From Cephalotrichum gorgonifer (taxonomy: Eukaryota; Ascomycota; Sordariomycetes; Microascales; Microascaceae): DNA of 64,000 bases. The position numbers and the translations under genes were made by a program. The DNA is taken from contig ONZQ02000008.1 in the NCBI GenBank assembly GCA_900312665.1, forward strand, positions 930,001 to 994,000, read 5' to 3'. The stretch's first letter is position 1. Each line of letters begins with the position of its first letter. Below, piece by piece: positions 22,601 through 34,554 of the stretch. The notes beneath the pieces were generated by a model, which was given only the letters and a program-made list of their open reading frames with translations, did no database searches and was not told the DNA's origin.

Positions 22601-24361
22601 CCTAGACGCGTATGACGATCCTCCTACCGCCGAGCCGACATTGTACTTGTCCTTCGTCAAAGGATGCGTCGATATCAAGTGCGCCAGTATGGGGATTTTT
22701 ATGCGCTCCTCCGCAAAGACGATACCCACAGTATCCTTCGCCTGGGATGCAAGTTGGTGCAGGAGAACCATAACTTTATCTGAGAGAACCGTGGTTTCAA
22801 GCTCGTCTGGTCCCGGGCGGCGGTAGACAACGTCTCTAAGTTTACCGGCCAGGTACTCCTTTTCCTTGGATTTCCAGTTGCTAATGCCTGAAGTGTTGGG
22901 CGTCATCGCGGAGGTGAAGCGGTCGATGACGCCGGAAATAAAGTAGTCCGTCGCCCAAGGTCCAATCTCAGCAAAGAGCATCCGTGAAATCCGTACGAGC
23001 TGCCACATTTGGTCCTGGATAAAGGTATCCTTCTTCATGACGGCCTCCCGGAGTTCGCGGTTGCTTCTGTCAGTCTTTTTAGAGAGCAGGTGAAGAATAT
23101 AAGGGTCCTCGCGGATATCCAGCCCCCTGTGGGCTGCCAGGAGGGTCGTGAAAGCATGTGGATAAGGCCCAGGTGCGTCGGCTTGGGTGTAAGTCACGAA
23201 TTGGACGGTCGGTCGCTTAACTCGGGCCAGGAGCTCTTCGCGATGGACGGTGGGGCTTTTGCATATGGCGTCGAGGGTTGCTTCGAGAGCCACCATATCC
23301 TCTGGAGTAGAGGACATACTGGGACTCGCAGTCAACCCAAGGATATGTGGCACAGGGTGACCACGTTGCTTGTACTCCTGGTATAAACCAGTCATAATCT
23401 TTCTCCCAGGGTGCTTTCTGACACAGTTGTGGGCTGCGGAGTTGAATTAGAGAGCGATAGTTTATAGCCTCAAAACGTTCGATATCTTACCTTCATCGAA
23501 GACAATGAGTGCGAGTCTGCTAAGCCTGATAAAAGCATGACTGAGGGCGTCATACAGAATCTGATAAGTCGAGACGACTATCTTCACGTTCAGGAGAAAT
23601 TCCGTCCATATAGCCTCACTTGACCAAGAGTCGACGTTGTCGTCTCCACTCAGAAGCTTAACTTGAACAGATGGAATCTGACGACTGATGACTTTGAATT
23701 GCTGTTCGCAAAGGGCAACCGTCGGTGCCAGGAACCAGATCAGCTGGGAAGGATTAGTTTGAACGCTCCGATGCAAGACGGCGTTCCAGGACTCGGGTCT
23801 TGCCCTACCTTCTCCGAAGACATCCGCTCGAGTTCCTTTTCCATTCGAAGGATTGACCTATGCTCAACATATCAGTTAGCCCGAGTGCCTCTTGATAGGA
23901 CAGAAGGACCACTTACACATGTGTTTTTCCACTGCCCGTATCCATCTGCCACACCCCGTTAGAGAGTACGATAAGATCAAGATGCGAAATAGATTGACCC
24001 ATACCACTGCGATAATGTTACGCTTCATGCTCAACTCGCACATCTCCAGTTGGTATGCCCTCGCCATGGTGATCATAGGCGTCACTAAAGACTCCTGTTC
24101 CTGTTCTTCTTGAACCCCTTGTCCGGTTTTCCCGGTTGGTCCAGTTTGTCTGAGAACCTCATCTTCCAAAACGGCGGCCCTTGCAGCCATTGATAACACC
24201 TCGTCCTCCTCCGGGGGCCGGAGCTCGGGCTCCTCAGAAGAGGGGCGCGAGGTTGAATCATCGCTATTGGCTTCGTCAGCTCCTTTCTGGGCGGGATCCG
24301 CGCTGCTAGTGATTCCTAAATCATCATGAGCCATTGCTAAATTTGGTTCCTGAGGTGTCAT
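19662..24361 (-). CDS. dcl2: Dicer-like protein 2 (DCL2-type endoribonuclease)
   Basis: Six exons stay in one frame: 24361-24005, 23945-23917, 23857-23809, 23743-23491, 23433-20986 and 20911-19662, encoding about 1461 residues. Domains seen: DExD/H helicase with MDTGSGKT (Walker A, about 120-127) and DEAH formed across an exon join (about 228-231); helicase C with ATSVLEEGIDVP (about 535) and QRRGRAR (about 568); Dicer dimerisation domain (about 640-740); RNase IIIa with ERIELLGDSVLK (about 1024) and a second acidic motif in DVVEALIGAAYDNGG; RNase IIIb with ERLEFLGDAILD (about 1206) and DLFESLIGAIW; and a C-terminal dsRNA-binding-like stretch. All acidic catalytic residues are present. The NIIAV/MDTGSGKTHV and FLAPTVALC wording matches fungal DCL2 rather than DCL1. 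Family knowledge: it cuts long dsRNA to siRNA in quelling and antiviral RNAi. ATG at 24361 chosen; a second in-frame ATG lies nine codons on. Confidence 0.95.
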
Positions 24362-25496
24362 CCTTGCAACCACTATCGGTCGATCCGGAACCGGCCAGCA
24401 AACGACTGGAGCGCAAAGGCAGCCGCAAACACGTAAGAAATAAGGCTAGTGGTATGCAATAAAAGGCCCGGACAGGCCAGGGTTCAAGTCTTCCCCTGTA
24501 GGGAAACCTGGACTGTGGGGGTAACCGAACCGCAAACCACACTAACGATGTCGAGGTTGAGAGATCGATGTTGATTGAGTGAGAGGTGATTATGATTTAG
24601 GCAGCCGAATTCAAAAGTCCCAGCTTCGGAATCGGCTTCGGCTTCGGCGTGTGCTCATAATATACCCTGCGCCATATGCAGGAGGCCGAGGGTAGGGAGG
24701 CCCAGCAGGAAAATCTGCGAGGCTAGTATTGCAAGTGCGGGATGAGCAACAAACCGATCACTCCCAATCGAGGGTAGGTGCAGATAGTTTGCTGTCGCAG
24801 TGATGCCCCAGTTGATGCAGGTGGACCCGTGCCAGCAGCTTGGGCTTACACTTTGGTCACAGCAGCGGCTGCTGTAGAATGGCTTTTTAGGGATCGGAGT
24901 AATAGACCCTTTTTGGGGATACCAAGGAATACCGTGATGGTGGTAGTGGTAGTGAGAATGGATGTGGAGTGTGACGGAAGGTATGTTCCCATCAAGTCAA
25001 CATTGCTGTTTGTCGTTCTTTCCTCCAGCCTCAGTTCACCAACCATCGCACCTTCCTCCCCTCTCCAGCATGAAGCCGGTATCAATTCCTTCATAATGGA
25101 TCTCCTCGTTAATAACCTCACAAAGTCTTCGTTCTAAGTACTCCAGAATTTAGATATAAGCATATTGGATCCTGCATAGTTTCATGTACCAATACCAGTG
25201 TGAAAACATCATGCGTGAAAGCATTTGCATCCGACCTTCGGAACCTTACAAGGCCTCTTCTGGACAAGCACCTCTGAAAGCCAGCAATCAAAACCCGCAT
25301 GGCTACACCCATTGGCATCACATCTGTTCCGGCGTCCATCCATCTTTCCCAACGGTCTGACTCATGCGGTGGCTCTTTTTCACCCCATGACAAACAAAAC
25401 CCTCTGCCAATGACAAGGTCCAGAAATCTGTTGCCTAGAATTAATTTACTTTGCCGGTCTACAAGCTAGCTGATCCGACATCAGCATCTGACCGAC
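24362..25496. promoter_or_regulatory. Bidirectional promoter region between dcl2 and RCC1-like gene
   Basis: 1.1 kb between two divergent start codons. No gene is supported. It includes a short GGCTTCGGCTTCGGC-type direct repeat near 24630. DCL2 genes are often induced by dsRNA or virus in other fungi; no known element for that was identified here. Confidence 0.45.
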
Positions 25497-26726
25497 ATGG
25501 AATTATATGCAGCCGGCCTCAATGCTTGGAGTCAATTGGTTTTCGAGAGTGTCGGATCTGGATCGGGCTCCCCCCCCGCCGCCGAGCCGGAGGACGTCAC
25601 CCGCTTCACCCGGGTCCTCGCCGCCCAGACCATAGAGTCCCCCGTCTCACGCCTCTCTTACACACTCGGCACGTAATCACCCCGTCCACCTCCCCGGCGC
25701 CTCTGGTGAGTGGAGACTCCAAGATGACGACGAAGCTAACGTAGCATATATATCCTAATAGTCAAGGCGGATGGGACGGTCGTAGCCGCAGGCTGCCTTG
25801 ACACGTCAGATGCAGACACCCTTAACCGGCTGTATCATTCGGTTAGCACAGCGACAGACAAGACTCTTGGTAAGCTAAAAACAGTGGGACCTGTTTTCTT
25901 GGAGTAACCTCCGGGGTAGTTGGCAGAGACGATATAAAGTAGTAATCCTTCTAAGAAACATGACGATTTACGCGTGTGCTAGACACCGAAGGCCGCACAA
26001 CTCTGGCTAGGCTCGCGGATGACGACCACGAAACTGGTCAACGTATTCAGGCGTATGACGTACCCGTGCAACAGCTCGTTGCCTACGACACAGGCTTTTC
26101 TGCCCTCCTCGATGATGGCTCGGTCTGGGTGAACGGCGATGCCAGGTTCCCAAACTGTCTCGGGGGCTCTCCGGATTCGTGAGTAGCCATGCTGCACCAA
26201 GGGAAAGCCTTCCTAGCTCCCTAACGAAGTATGTAGGGATGAATCTTGCACGCTAGGCCCATGGAACAAGGTGCGCTGGTTAGACGACCTACCAACGGGG
26301 CCTGTTGTGAGGATTGCCGCCGGCGGGTACACCCTTGCCGCCTTGACGGAGGGCGGCGACCTTTACTGCTGGGGCGGCAGGCCCGGGCAGAAACCGCTCT
26401 TCGATGAGCTCTCTTATATGCCTATCCCGATTGACCTCGGCGTGGACGCTGACGTGAAGGATGTAGCCCTTGGCGATCGCCATATCGTCGCACTTACGAC
26501 GGACGGCAGGGTCTTCGTCCAGGGATGTAACAAGAACGGTCAACTAGGGCTGGGAGAAGGGGCGAGAGCGGGCGAAGGGTGGAGAGACTGGGTTGGCGAA
26601 TGGGTATGTGTAGAAAGCATCCCATGCGAGGACAAATTCGAGGTAACTGGCGTATCGGCCGGCCCGAAGACGTCTTTCATAATGACCTGCGATACAACAC
26701 GAGCAGAACATAGAAATTCATCATGA
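25497..26726 (+). CDS. RCC1-like beta-propeller protein (ATS1/RCC1 repeat family)
   Basis: Four exons: 25497-25668, 25762-25869, 25983-26178 and 26237-26726, giving 321 residues with the frame kept throughout. RCC1-type blades seen: MELYAAGLNAWSQL at the start, LSYTLVKADGTVVAAG across the first join, AYDTGFSALLDDGSVWVNGD, and RIAAGGYTLAALTEGGDLYCWGG with LGDRHIVALTTDGRVFVQGC then NKNGQLGLGE. The last is the clearest RCC1 signature. Family knowledge: such small propellers act as exchange factors, ubiquitin-ligase adaptors or tubulin-related suppressors (yeast Ats1). The first intron must use a GC donor (25669) with a normal TAATAG acceptor to keep this frame. A GTGAGT donor exists further on but lies after an in-frame stop. 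The other introns are ordinary GT-AG with good branch sites. Divergent from dcl2. Confidence 0.85.
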
Positions 26727-26810
26727 ATTTATTTGAAGAAGGCGGAGCTTCTATGGGTTCTATGATACAGTAATTCACCAGGCGATAACTCCTTCCCTCA
26801 CGTAGCTCGA

Positions 26811-27971
26811 TCACAGGTTAGTGAGGTAGTCGTCGATCTCCTGGGGGCTCAGCTTCCTGAACCGAGGCCCCCGCGCACCCTCGACACCCTCGATGCCAAG
26901 GAGATGATCCGCCGGGGGTCCAATAATACCTAGATATCAAGGGTTAGCCCAAAGCCAAACGTTGACCTCGCAGGTCCATCCTACATGCTAGGGGAGGAAC
27001 AAACTTACCGATCTCAATAGTCTCCCCGCTCATCTCGCCCTCAATGGACTCCTTCAGGGTAAGCAGCGCGATATGGATCGCGTCCTCGAGCTCCAGATCC
27101 TCCGCGTATCTCTTCTCCAGGAACGTCTTCGCCTGCGGCGCCGCCTTCCCGATGGCCGTGGCCTTCCAGGGGAAGTAGCTGCCCGACGGGTCGACCTGGT
27201 AGAGCATGGGCCCGCCCTTGAGGATGCCACCCGTTTTCCCGGTGAGCTTCTTCTCGCCGTCGCCAGAGCTCCTCGCCTCGATCTCCTCCTCCGGTAGGAC
27301 GCCCTCGTCCCAGCCGGCGATGAGGAGGCTGACGCCGTACGGCCGCACGCCGCCGGACTGCGTCGCCTCCTGCATCACGCGCGCCACGTCCTGCACTAGT
27401 ATCCTGGTGGGGGGGTACTCGTTGTAGATGCGCTTGTACGAGGAGTGCGAGACCTTGCGGGCGCGGTCGACGAGGACACGGTAGTCCGGTCCCATGCCGG
27501 CGTAGACCATGCCGATGTCGGGGGTCACGAGGCTGATCTTGGAGAGGGAGGCGGGGTCGGCGAGCGGGGACGATGATTTCTTCTCGGTCGCGAGGACGAT
27601 GCCGTTGGTTGCTTTGGTATTGGTTAGCCGATTTCTTCTTGGAGGGGAAGCTAGGATCTTGGGTTTGGGGGTTGGGAAGAGAGCTTGGGGTTTGGGGGGG
27701 GCGGTTGACATACCCTTGATTCCTACGGCGGTGACACCTTGGTTGACGGCGTTAAGTGCGTACTCTGCATCGCATGTTAGAAAGAGCTCCAAACCATCAA
27801 GATGCGCGCTTGATAATCATCTCCGGTGTCATCCCAGGTCACAAGCATACCAATCTGAACCAGCTTCCCACTACCATAGATGTCAGCAAGCATTCCTCCG
27901 AACGGGGCGGCTGGGGGAGAAGCTCAAGCCTACCTGGGGGAGAACGTCGTCAGGGAGAAGTTGTACGCCAT
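26811..27971 (-). CDS. pre8: 20S proteasome subunit alpha type-2 (PRE8/PSMA2)
   Basis: Read on the minus strand from ATG at 27971: MAYNFSLTTFSPSGKL, then an intron, VQIE/YALNAVNQGVTAVGIK, an intron, and ATNGIVLATEKKSSS. This is the N-terminal alpha-type signature of subunit alpha-2. The exon ending GETIEIG joins by a GTAAGT intron to IIGPPADHLLGIEG and the C-terminus LSPQEIDDYLTNL. Length is about 260 residues, as usual for the family. Key features: the alpha-subunit N-terminal helix, IGMVYAGMGPDYRVL, RPYGVSLLIAGWD and the YFPWKATAIG loop. Alpha subunits are non-catalytic and form the outer gate ring. The segment ARSSGDGEKKLTGKTGG is a small extra insertion relative to yeast. Small introns at 27933, about 27870 and about 27720, plus one near 27005, are inferred from splice signals and frame. 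Confidence 0.93.
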
Positions 27972-28794
27972 GGTGTCGAGACTGCGGATAAACACGCAGC
28001 TATAGCTTTAGAGTAATTCGGATTCCGCAGCTTGGGGAGCGATTGAGATGCGGCGGCGGTGCTGTGGGGGGGTATCAAGAAGGTCGGGGATGTCGGAGTC
28101 GGCAACGAGAAACAAGGCTGGACGAAGCTCTTCATAGGTTCCCCCAGCCAGCCAGCTCCTTCAGGCACCCTAGGTGAGCGCGTCAGCGAAACAAGCTACC
28201 TACTACCACGTAATGGTACGTACCTTCCCACGTGACCCAGTCTCGTCGCTCTCCCAAAAATTCCAACCACCATCAAATACCCGAAAAACGGTCGGCTCTC
28301 TTTGGGATTTTCTTCTCTTTTTCCCTTCTCTCCATACATATTCACTCTTCGGTGAGGATGAGAGGGGGTTTACTCCCTTTTGGAAAAGGCCACTAGATTT
28401 TATGGCCTGCTTCATTTTCAGTAGCCGAAGTAGAGCAAATAAGTTCCCTTTATAATCCCGCGTCTTGTCCTTATTTTCTATGGACGGTGCGGGTTCGCTT
28501 TGGGCTTACATCTCATATCAATATCATCCTTGCTTTTGCTCTTTATCTTAAACCCCGTACTGAATCATTTCTTGGGGCATTGGGTCATTCTATACCTTGC
28601 CAGGGTTGATCCCCCATACGTAACTACTCAGGGGGCCTATTACGCAGCCTTATTTGCCACGTACAAACGAGCACACTTCGATCGAGTCCGGAGAGAATCG
28701 GAGGGAAAGGTGCTGTGCAAAACAAATGGAAATGGCAACAGGATCTCGTAACTTCAATAACTCCTTATTACATGAATGATATAAACCCTTACTA
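27972..28794. promoter_or_regulatory. pre8 promoter / nop15 3' region
   Basis: 820 bp between two minus-strand genes. No gene is supported. The part next to 27971 is the proteasome promoter by position. A T/C-rich stretch is seen at 28310-28340. Confidence 0.4.
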
Positions 28795-30131
28795 CTACGC
28801 CTTTGCTTTCGCCGTCTTCGCCTTGGTGCCCTTCTTCTTCCCCTTGGTCGCCTTTACAACCGGCGCAGGTTCCTCAACCTTCTCGGCCTCAACCGGCTCC
28901 TCAGCCTTCGCCTCAGCAACGGGCTCCGGGAGTGCCTCGGCCTCCTTAGCCTCCACCTGAACAGGCTCTGCAGCCTCGGCGCCGTCCACCTTGGCGGGGG
29001 CCTCCTCCACCGGTGCGGGAGCGGGTATCGCCTTCAGCGTCGGCGCCTCAAACTCATAGCCGATCTCCTTCAGCTTCGCCGCCTTGACCGCCCTCCTCCT
29101 CTCCTCCTTCTTGACCCTCCTCTCCCACCCGGACTGCGACACGGGCCGCCCGAGCTCCTTGCCAACCATTTTGTTCCACGGGACCTGCTTGAAGCGGCGG
29201 TTGGCGCCTTTCCAGAGGTCCTTGTGTACCCTCTCCGGGGGGACGACCTTGCACTTGAGGATGTGCCCGAAGAGCAGGTAGTTGTCCATCGTCTTCGCCA
29301 CGATGGCGGCGGTGGTCTCCTCGGCGAACTGGATGAAGGCGAAGTGCTTGCTGGCGCCCGTCCTCTTGTTCCGCGACAACCGCAGCTGGGTGATGTCGCC
29401 AAACTGCGAGAAGTACTGCCGCATCTCGTGCTCGTAGAATCCGTGGGGTACGCGGCCGACGTAGACGACGCCGGGCTTGCCCTCGTACGGGACGTCCTTC
29501 TTCGCCTTCTTGGACACCGTCTTGGGTATCTTGCCTACATCCTGGCCCGTCTGGAACTGGGCTATCGCATCTTGCGCCGCGGCGTCCTCGTCGTCGTCGC
29601 CACCGATCTCAGCCGCCAGCTCCTGAACCACTGTGTTGTCCTCTTCCTCCTCCTCCTCCTCCTCGATCTCCGATCCGGCGGCGTCTTCCGTCTCCGCGGG
29701 GGTGGGCTCGGGGATCTCCTCCTCAACCTCCGGCTCCTCTACCACGGCAGTGGCCTTCTTGGCCTTCTTCTTGTTCTTGGGTGACTTCGCAGGGGCGGCG
29801 GTCGGCTTCGCAGGGACACTGGTCGCATCGGTCGAGGCCGCGGGGACTTCCTTGTCGGCCTTGGCTTGCCTTATCTTCTTCGACTTCTCGACGACTGGTT
29901 CCTCGGGAGCTATAGAAGATAATAGGACCATCGTTAGCATGAATTGGAGCGACGGCGGTGGGTGTGGAGGAAATATCCTTACCCTTCCTCTTCTTACTAT
30001 CGTCCACCTTGGGCTTGCCATTGGCCTTGCCGTTCTTGGGGGCCGGGCCTAATAAAATAGTTAGCTAATTATTGGGTTTATATAATGGGGTGTATATTAC
30101 CCTTTCCTCTGCTCCTGGTTTCGACAGCCAT
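28795..30131 (-). CDS. nop15: Ribosome biogenesis protein 15 (Nop15/NIFK family, RRM)
   Basis: Three exons (30131-30101, 30048-29983, 29909-28795), 403 residues. The N-terminal third is Lys/Ala/Glu-rich and acidic, with a Glu run at about residues 120-135, typical of nucleolar proteins. The RRM (about residues 190-265) has RNP2 VVYVGRVPH and RNP1 KHFAFIQF, followed by the family-specific tail VVPPERVHKDLWKGANRRFK and a basic helix WERRVKKEERRR. The C-terminus is Ala/Glu/Lys low complexity. Family knowledge: Nop15 binds pre-rRNA near the ITS2 processing site and is needed for 60S assembly; its animal relative binds Ki-67. The first exon (MAVETRSRGKG) was chosen because both small introns have good GT-AG signals and keep the frame. 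The gene is divergent from the SMN gene, with a shared 934-bp promoter region. Confidence 0.92.
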
Positions 30132-31065
30132 TCTGTTGGTGTGCGGTGGTGATATTGAGTAACTGAGCAGGTCGTCAAGTACCAGAATGGCGGGGACAAA
30201 CAAAATTCTAGACTGGCTCTCAAGAATTTGTTGGAAAATTCCTTTTCTGCCGGGTTTACAAGGCGGTGAGCTTGGTGAGGCTGCGCAAAGGCGTCTTATT
30301 GGACTAATTCATCGGTGTACTAGTGGGGTAGGGTGGGGCCTGGGTAAAGCATCGATATTCAAGAGGTTGGAGAGGACCATGGAGGATGTCGCCTTGACAG
30401 CAACACTACAGGAAGGCAGGATTCTCTTAGGCAGCAAGCTTGTATATACGTAGAAACGTATATATGCTTGTCTGTTTTTCTTGGTCGACGGTATCCCGTC
30501 TGAAAACGAGAAGAAAGGAAGAAAATTGAGGAAGATTAGGCATTTAATTGTAAGAAGTCGGTCAAACTGTACTTCTACTGTATGTAGCCATGTTGGGTGT
30601 AGAGCTGGATCTCCTCGGCCAACTTGTGACTCTAAAGTCAGTGTTCAGGTAACCGAAGATATTTTAATGATAACTTCATCCCTCGAGGCTCCGCCTATAT
30701 GGATCTTCTTTGGTGTAGGATGGACCCATTTCTTTAGAATAAAACAAGCGGGAGGAATCCAGGTTTTACGGCTTATAGGACCCTCTGAGGGACCAGCATC
30801 GCAACTCCATTTGTGTGCTAGTCCCACTCTCACAAACCTCCAACTCCTGAACAACATCCATCACCCACCAGGCAGCAAATGGATATAAGCAGCATCAATT
30901 TCACCATTCCCTGCCGACAACTATTTTAAACCAGGCGAACAAAGCTAGAGCAAGCAAAGCGACCGTTCCCCGCTCAATCACGAATTCTCGAGGCACCACC
31001 TCCTCCTTGCCTGCGAACACCCACCTTCATTCAGCTTTCTCTATCCTAACCCCATCCATCTAGCC
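30132..31065. promoter_or_regulatory. Bidirectional promoter between nop15 and SMN gene
   Basis: 934 bp between divergent start codons of two RNA-metabolism genes. No gene is supported. The side facing the SMN start is C/T-rich (30960-31060), typical for fungal leaders. Confidence 0.45.
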
Positions 31066-32011
31066 ATGAGTAACGAGAACGAGCAGCTGAGCCACAATGA
31101 CATGTGGGATGACTCTGTACTCGTAGACTCTTGGAACCAGGCGCTGGAAGAATACAAGGTAAGCGAGAAAGATCCGCACAATCGGGGAACTCACCCACCA
31201 CCCGACTCGCTCTGGCTAACATGATGGTGTCCTTCCAGAAATATCACAGCATACACGCCAAGGGAGCCTCGTTAGAAGAGGCAGAGGTCGAGGTCACCAC
31301 GGAGTACGTACCTTCCTCCCCTCCCGGAAAGGCATGAACCGGCAATTCGGTGATCTCTCTCCAAGTCGTCATCATCTTGGCTGCGGCCCAAAATCTGAGA
31401 TAGAGTGATCTACGCAGGACCCACGCGGAAGCAGAGCCTACAGCTCAGGCCGAACAAGGTTCCGGAGAGCCATCCGGGCCCGGACGAGAAACGGGACCCC
31501 CAAATGTTTCCTCAGCTGTAAGACCCTCTCCCCTTACCCCCTTTTTCACTTGGCTCCCTCTCGCACATCACACCCTGGGCCACCCCTTCGTCTTGTGTTC
31601 CCGGGGTAGATCACAGGCGATCAAAAGCTTGGTCTTCTCTCAGTACACGATAAGCACACAGACATTTAAGCTTGCACAGCCGCCCCCCAGCTAATGATAT
31701 CTGTTCTTTGACAATAGGGTGTGTCGGAGAGAAGCGGGCCCCCGGGTCGGGAAACTTCAGGTCCGCGTTCCCTGCCTACTCCACAGGGCCTCCTCGGTTC
31801 AGGTCAGTGAACTCTTCCCGTTATCTGTGTTCCCCTCCAAACATATCTAATTATCCCCCCCCCGCCGAGCCGTTTCTAACATGGATGTTTCTCGTCCCGG
31901 AGAGCAGTGCAAGATGAGGGACTGAAGAGACTCCTGATGTCGTGGTATTACGCGGGATATTACACGGGGCTCTACGAAGGTGAGCAGAAGGGGAAAGAAT
32001 CGACGGGTTGA
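31066..32011 (+). CDS. smn1: Survival motor neuron (SMN) orthologue, five small exons
   Basis: Too split to show as one open frame. Exons 31066-31158, 31239-31307, 31404-31517, 31718-31802 and 31908-32011 give about 154 residues. N-terminus: a Gemin2-binding region, DMWDDSVLVDSWNQALEEYK then KYHSIHAKG, as in fission-yeast and Pezizomycotina SMN. The middle is a Glu/Pro/Gly-rich linker with no Tudor domain. C-terminus: VQDEGLKRLLMSWYYAGYYT then GLYEG, the YG box that drives SMN self-association. The stop follows 8 codons later. Family knowledge: SMN assembles Sm rings on snRNAs. The YG box and N-terminal motif are strong evidence; the exon 2/3 boundary is the least certain, because the closest acceptor would change frame and TAG at 31401-31403 was used instead. 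Divergent from nop15. Confidence 0.87.
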
Positions 32012-34255
32012 CAGGGTGCAAGGGTTCCAAGAAGGAGGCTGATGAGCATACGACGCATGCGGGATGGGAAGGTCCGTGGCAGGGAGACATCAGTAGGGGA
32101 AGTCGGCGTAACGCACGGTAGGATGGTAATATCTAGGTTGGAAGAATGAGATGCTTTACTTGGCAAGATACCCGACCGGTGGGAAACTCATATTCTGTAA
32201 CGGAATACGTTCCAGCGCCTGGGCGGCAAGACCCTCTTCCTGTCTGAGGACAAGGGGTGGGTTAAAAGGCTCCGGAATCAGCTTAGAGGCTAAATCGAAA
32301 TGTACCCCGTACGCGAGACCGCCGCCAAGGAATACAAAATTGCCCAAACCCCCAACCTCCCCTTTTGGAAGGAGCATCTTGACACCGACCGGAGCGCGTT
32401 GCCCTTCCAGCGGTGGTGAGTGGGGTTGTGCCAAGGGTACTCCGTACGGGGAAGGCAAATAAACTTTTCACGACACATAAACCTGGGAGACGAGCGCTAG
32501 CCTATCATCGGCAAGGACCCGAGTGTTTCAACCAGTTTAAGTGTTTGCGTTTTGAACTTCCAAGGCGTAGTTGGCATGCAGGACTCCCTAATCTCCAGAT
32601 GCGATGGGATGGCCACACTCGAACGATTCAAACTCAATATTCACTGGTTTAAAGGTAATTCGATGGGGATGCTTGAGCATCCTTTGGGAGGGATACCAAG
32701 TTGAAGGGAGCACAAGTACTATGTTTGTTTCGCTTTCCAGAGGCGGGAAGTATTAACCAAATAAAGAGGGCCTACAGTGTTGTTTCCCATTACTGGGTAG
32801 CAGAGCATACAGCGGGTGGTGAAGAGGTTGAACCCACCGTGAGTGAGCTTAAACATGAGTTCCCAGCGGCTTGAAGATCCTTGCTATCATGGGTCTAAGA
32901 TGGGGTGAAAGCATGGGCTTCGGATGATTGTGCACCTCCTACCTGGTCAGAGTTTCAACCGGCCATTGCGAATCTTGGATATAATATCCGGAGAGGGAGC
33001 CGGTGGACAAGGATGCATAAGCCTTTACGGAGCTATTATCAAGGACTTGGAGCCGGAGGACTCAAGGAGGAAACCTTGCGCCGGTGGTGATGTGGTCCAG
33101 GGCGGAGGTTAGAGTGGAGGCGAAAGTGAGAGAGTTGGAGGTGGTCGGACGTCCCTTTCTTGGTGGAGTTGGCGGGGGCTGAGCAGTTTGGCAGGTGCAC
33201 CCTTGCCGCCACTCCCGTTTCAACCCGGCGCCGAGTGTTTGAGGATGAGGAAAGGTACTTGCGTACATAGTGCTAACACTGTACATATTTGCTTGGACGC
33301 CCTTATCTTGTGGGTGCTGGCAGCTTATTGCACACTGTATATCTTGGGCCCGAGCGCTTCAGGAGAAGGGGAATTGGACACATCCGGCCTCCGAAATTTA
33401 GAGTTAGTGGGGTCCAGGGAATGTCTGTCCTGCAGGATCCACTGTCGGTCGCGCTTGCTCCCTGTCAAAAACACAAGTGACAAGTGCCACCGGTGATCCT
33501 TCCACTACCAGAACATGATCGAGAGGCCATCCGATAAAGGGTGATAGAATCTGTTCTCTATGAGATACGCCTCGAGATAACAACGGCTTTCATTTGAGTT
33601 GGCCCTTCCCTTCCACGACCAGGCTGCTTGTCATTGCGCGGGTGAAAAATCGACTTCGTTGGAGACCAGACCGGGGGGTCTTCAGGGGAACGGCAAAGAT
33701 GTAACACTCGGCAAAGTCTAAGCGATTACCGCATTGGGCACTGCCGCCGGAGGAGACAGGGTTCTCTAGCGAAATGTCAAACACCACACGAGACAATTCC
33801 AGTCTGAGACCCGTCCATCCGCCCAGCTCAGGCCCTGAAGATTCTTACGAGGCCCCACGCCATGGTCTAGAACTTACATCCGAGCTTGGTATCACCGTTC
33901 TAGGGGCAGGAAGACCGAAACGGCGGGAGAGCCACGCATACGCCCCCCCCGGTAACTTGCCAGTGCCTCTTCCACACACAACACTCGGCTTCCCCCACCT
34001 CCTTCAACCGCTGCATCAGAGAGACTCTGCCGCCAATGCTGGGGACATTCGGAGGCTTTTCGCCCCGAGCGCCCATCCCGGCCATGGAGGAGCTAGAGTG
34101 GAGCCCGGCGCTGTTTCGACCGCCACCCCCCCCCCTTCCCTCCTCTTCCAAGTCTCCGTGCTCCGTGGGGCCCATCACACAGGGCCTGCCTCGACATGTG
34201 GCCCAGGGGTGATCTTCATGCTCCCGATTTAAGTCAGGGCGTTCCCACCAAAGTA
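32012..34255. other. Intergenic region without a supportable gene
   Basis: About 2.2 kb between the SMN gene and the leader of the cupredoxin gene. Only short open frames on both strands, none with a family motif. No repeat or RNA gene recognised. Confidence 0.5.
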
Positions 34256-34554
34256 AAAAGGACTCTTGTTTCTTCTTTCCCTTCTTCTTCTCACCCACTT
34301 TCCTAAACCAAGTCCGTCGTCCCTAGTCTACGCGTGCGCCTTGGTGTGTGCGATCGTTCTTTTCTACTTTCGTTTCTCTTCTTCGAACCTTTCCATTCTC
34401 ACCGAGCAGGACCTCGACAATCGATTCACCCCTTGTTTCTTTCGGCTCGTCTTCTCAGTCCCTTCCAGCGTCTTTCGGATTTCCGCCCGCGGCAGATACC
34501 GAAAATCGATCTTAACAGCCATTTACGGAACGTCTTAATTCCTTCCACATCAAG
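34256..34554 (+). promoter_or_regulatory. Pyrimidine-rich leader of the cupredoxin gene
   Basis: About 300 bp dominated by C and T (TTTCTTCTTTCCCTTCTTC at 34268, TTTCTCTTCTTCGAACC at 34372) just before the start codon. Such CT-rich tracts mark promoters and leaders of highly expressed filamentous-fungal genes. Inference: strong expression of the downstream secreted protein. Confidence 0.5.

Noticed and set aside
24470..24500. GGTTCAAGTC box near 24480, like a tRNA B box
   Set aside because: No A box at the right distance and no cloverleaf could be drawn.
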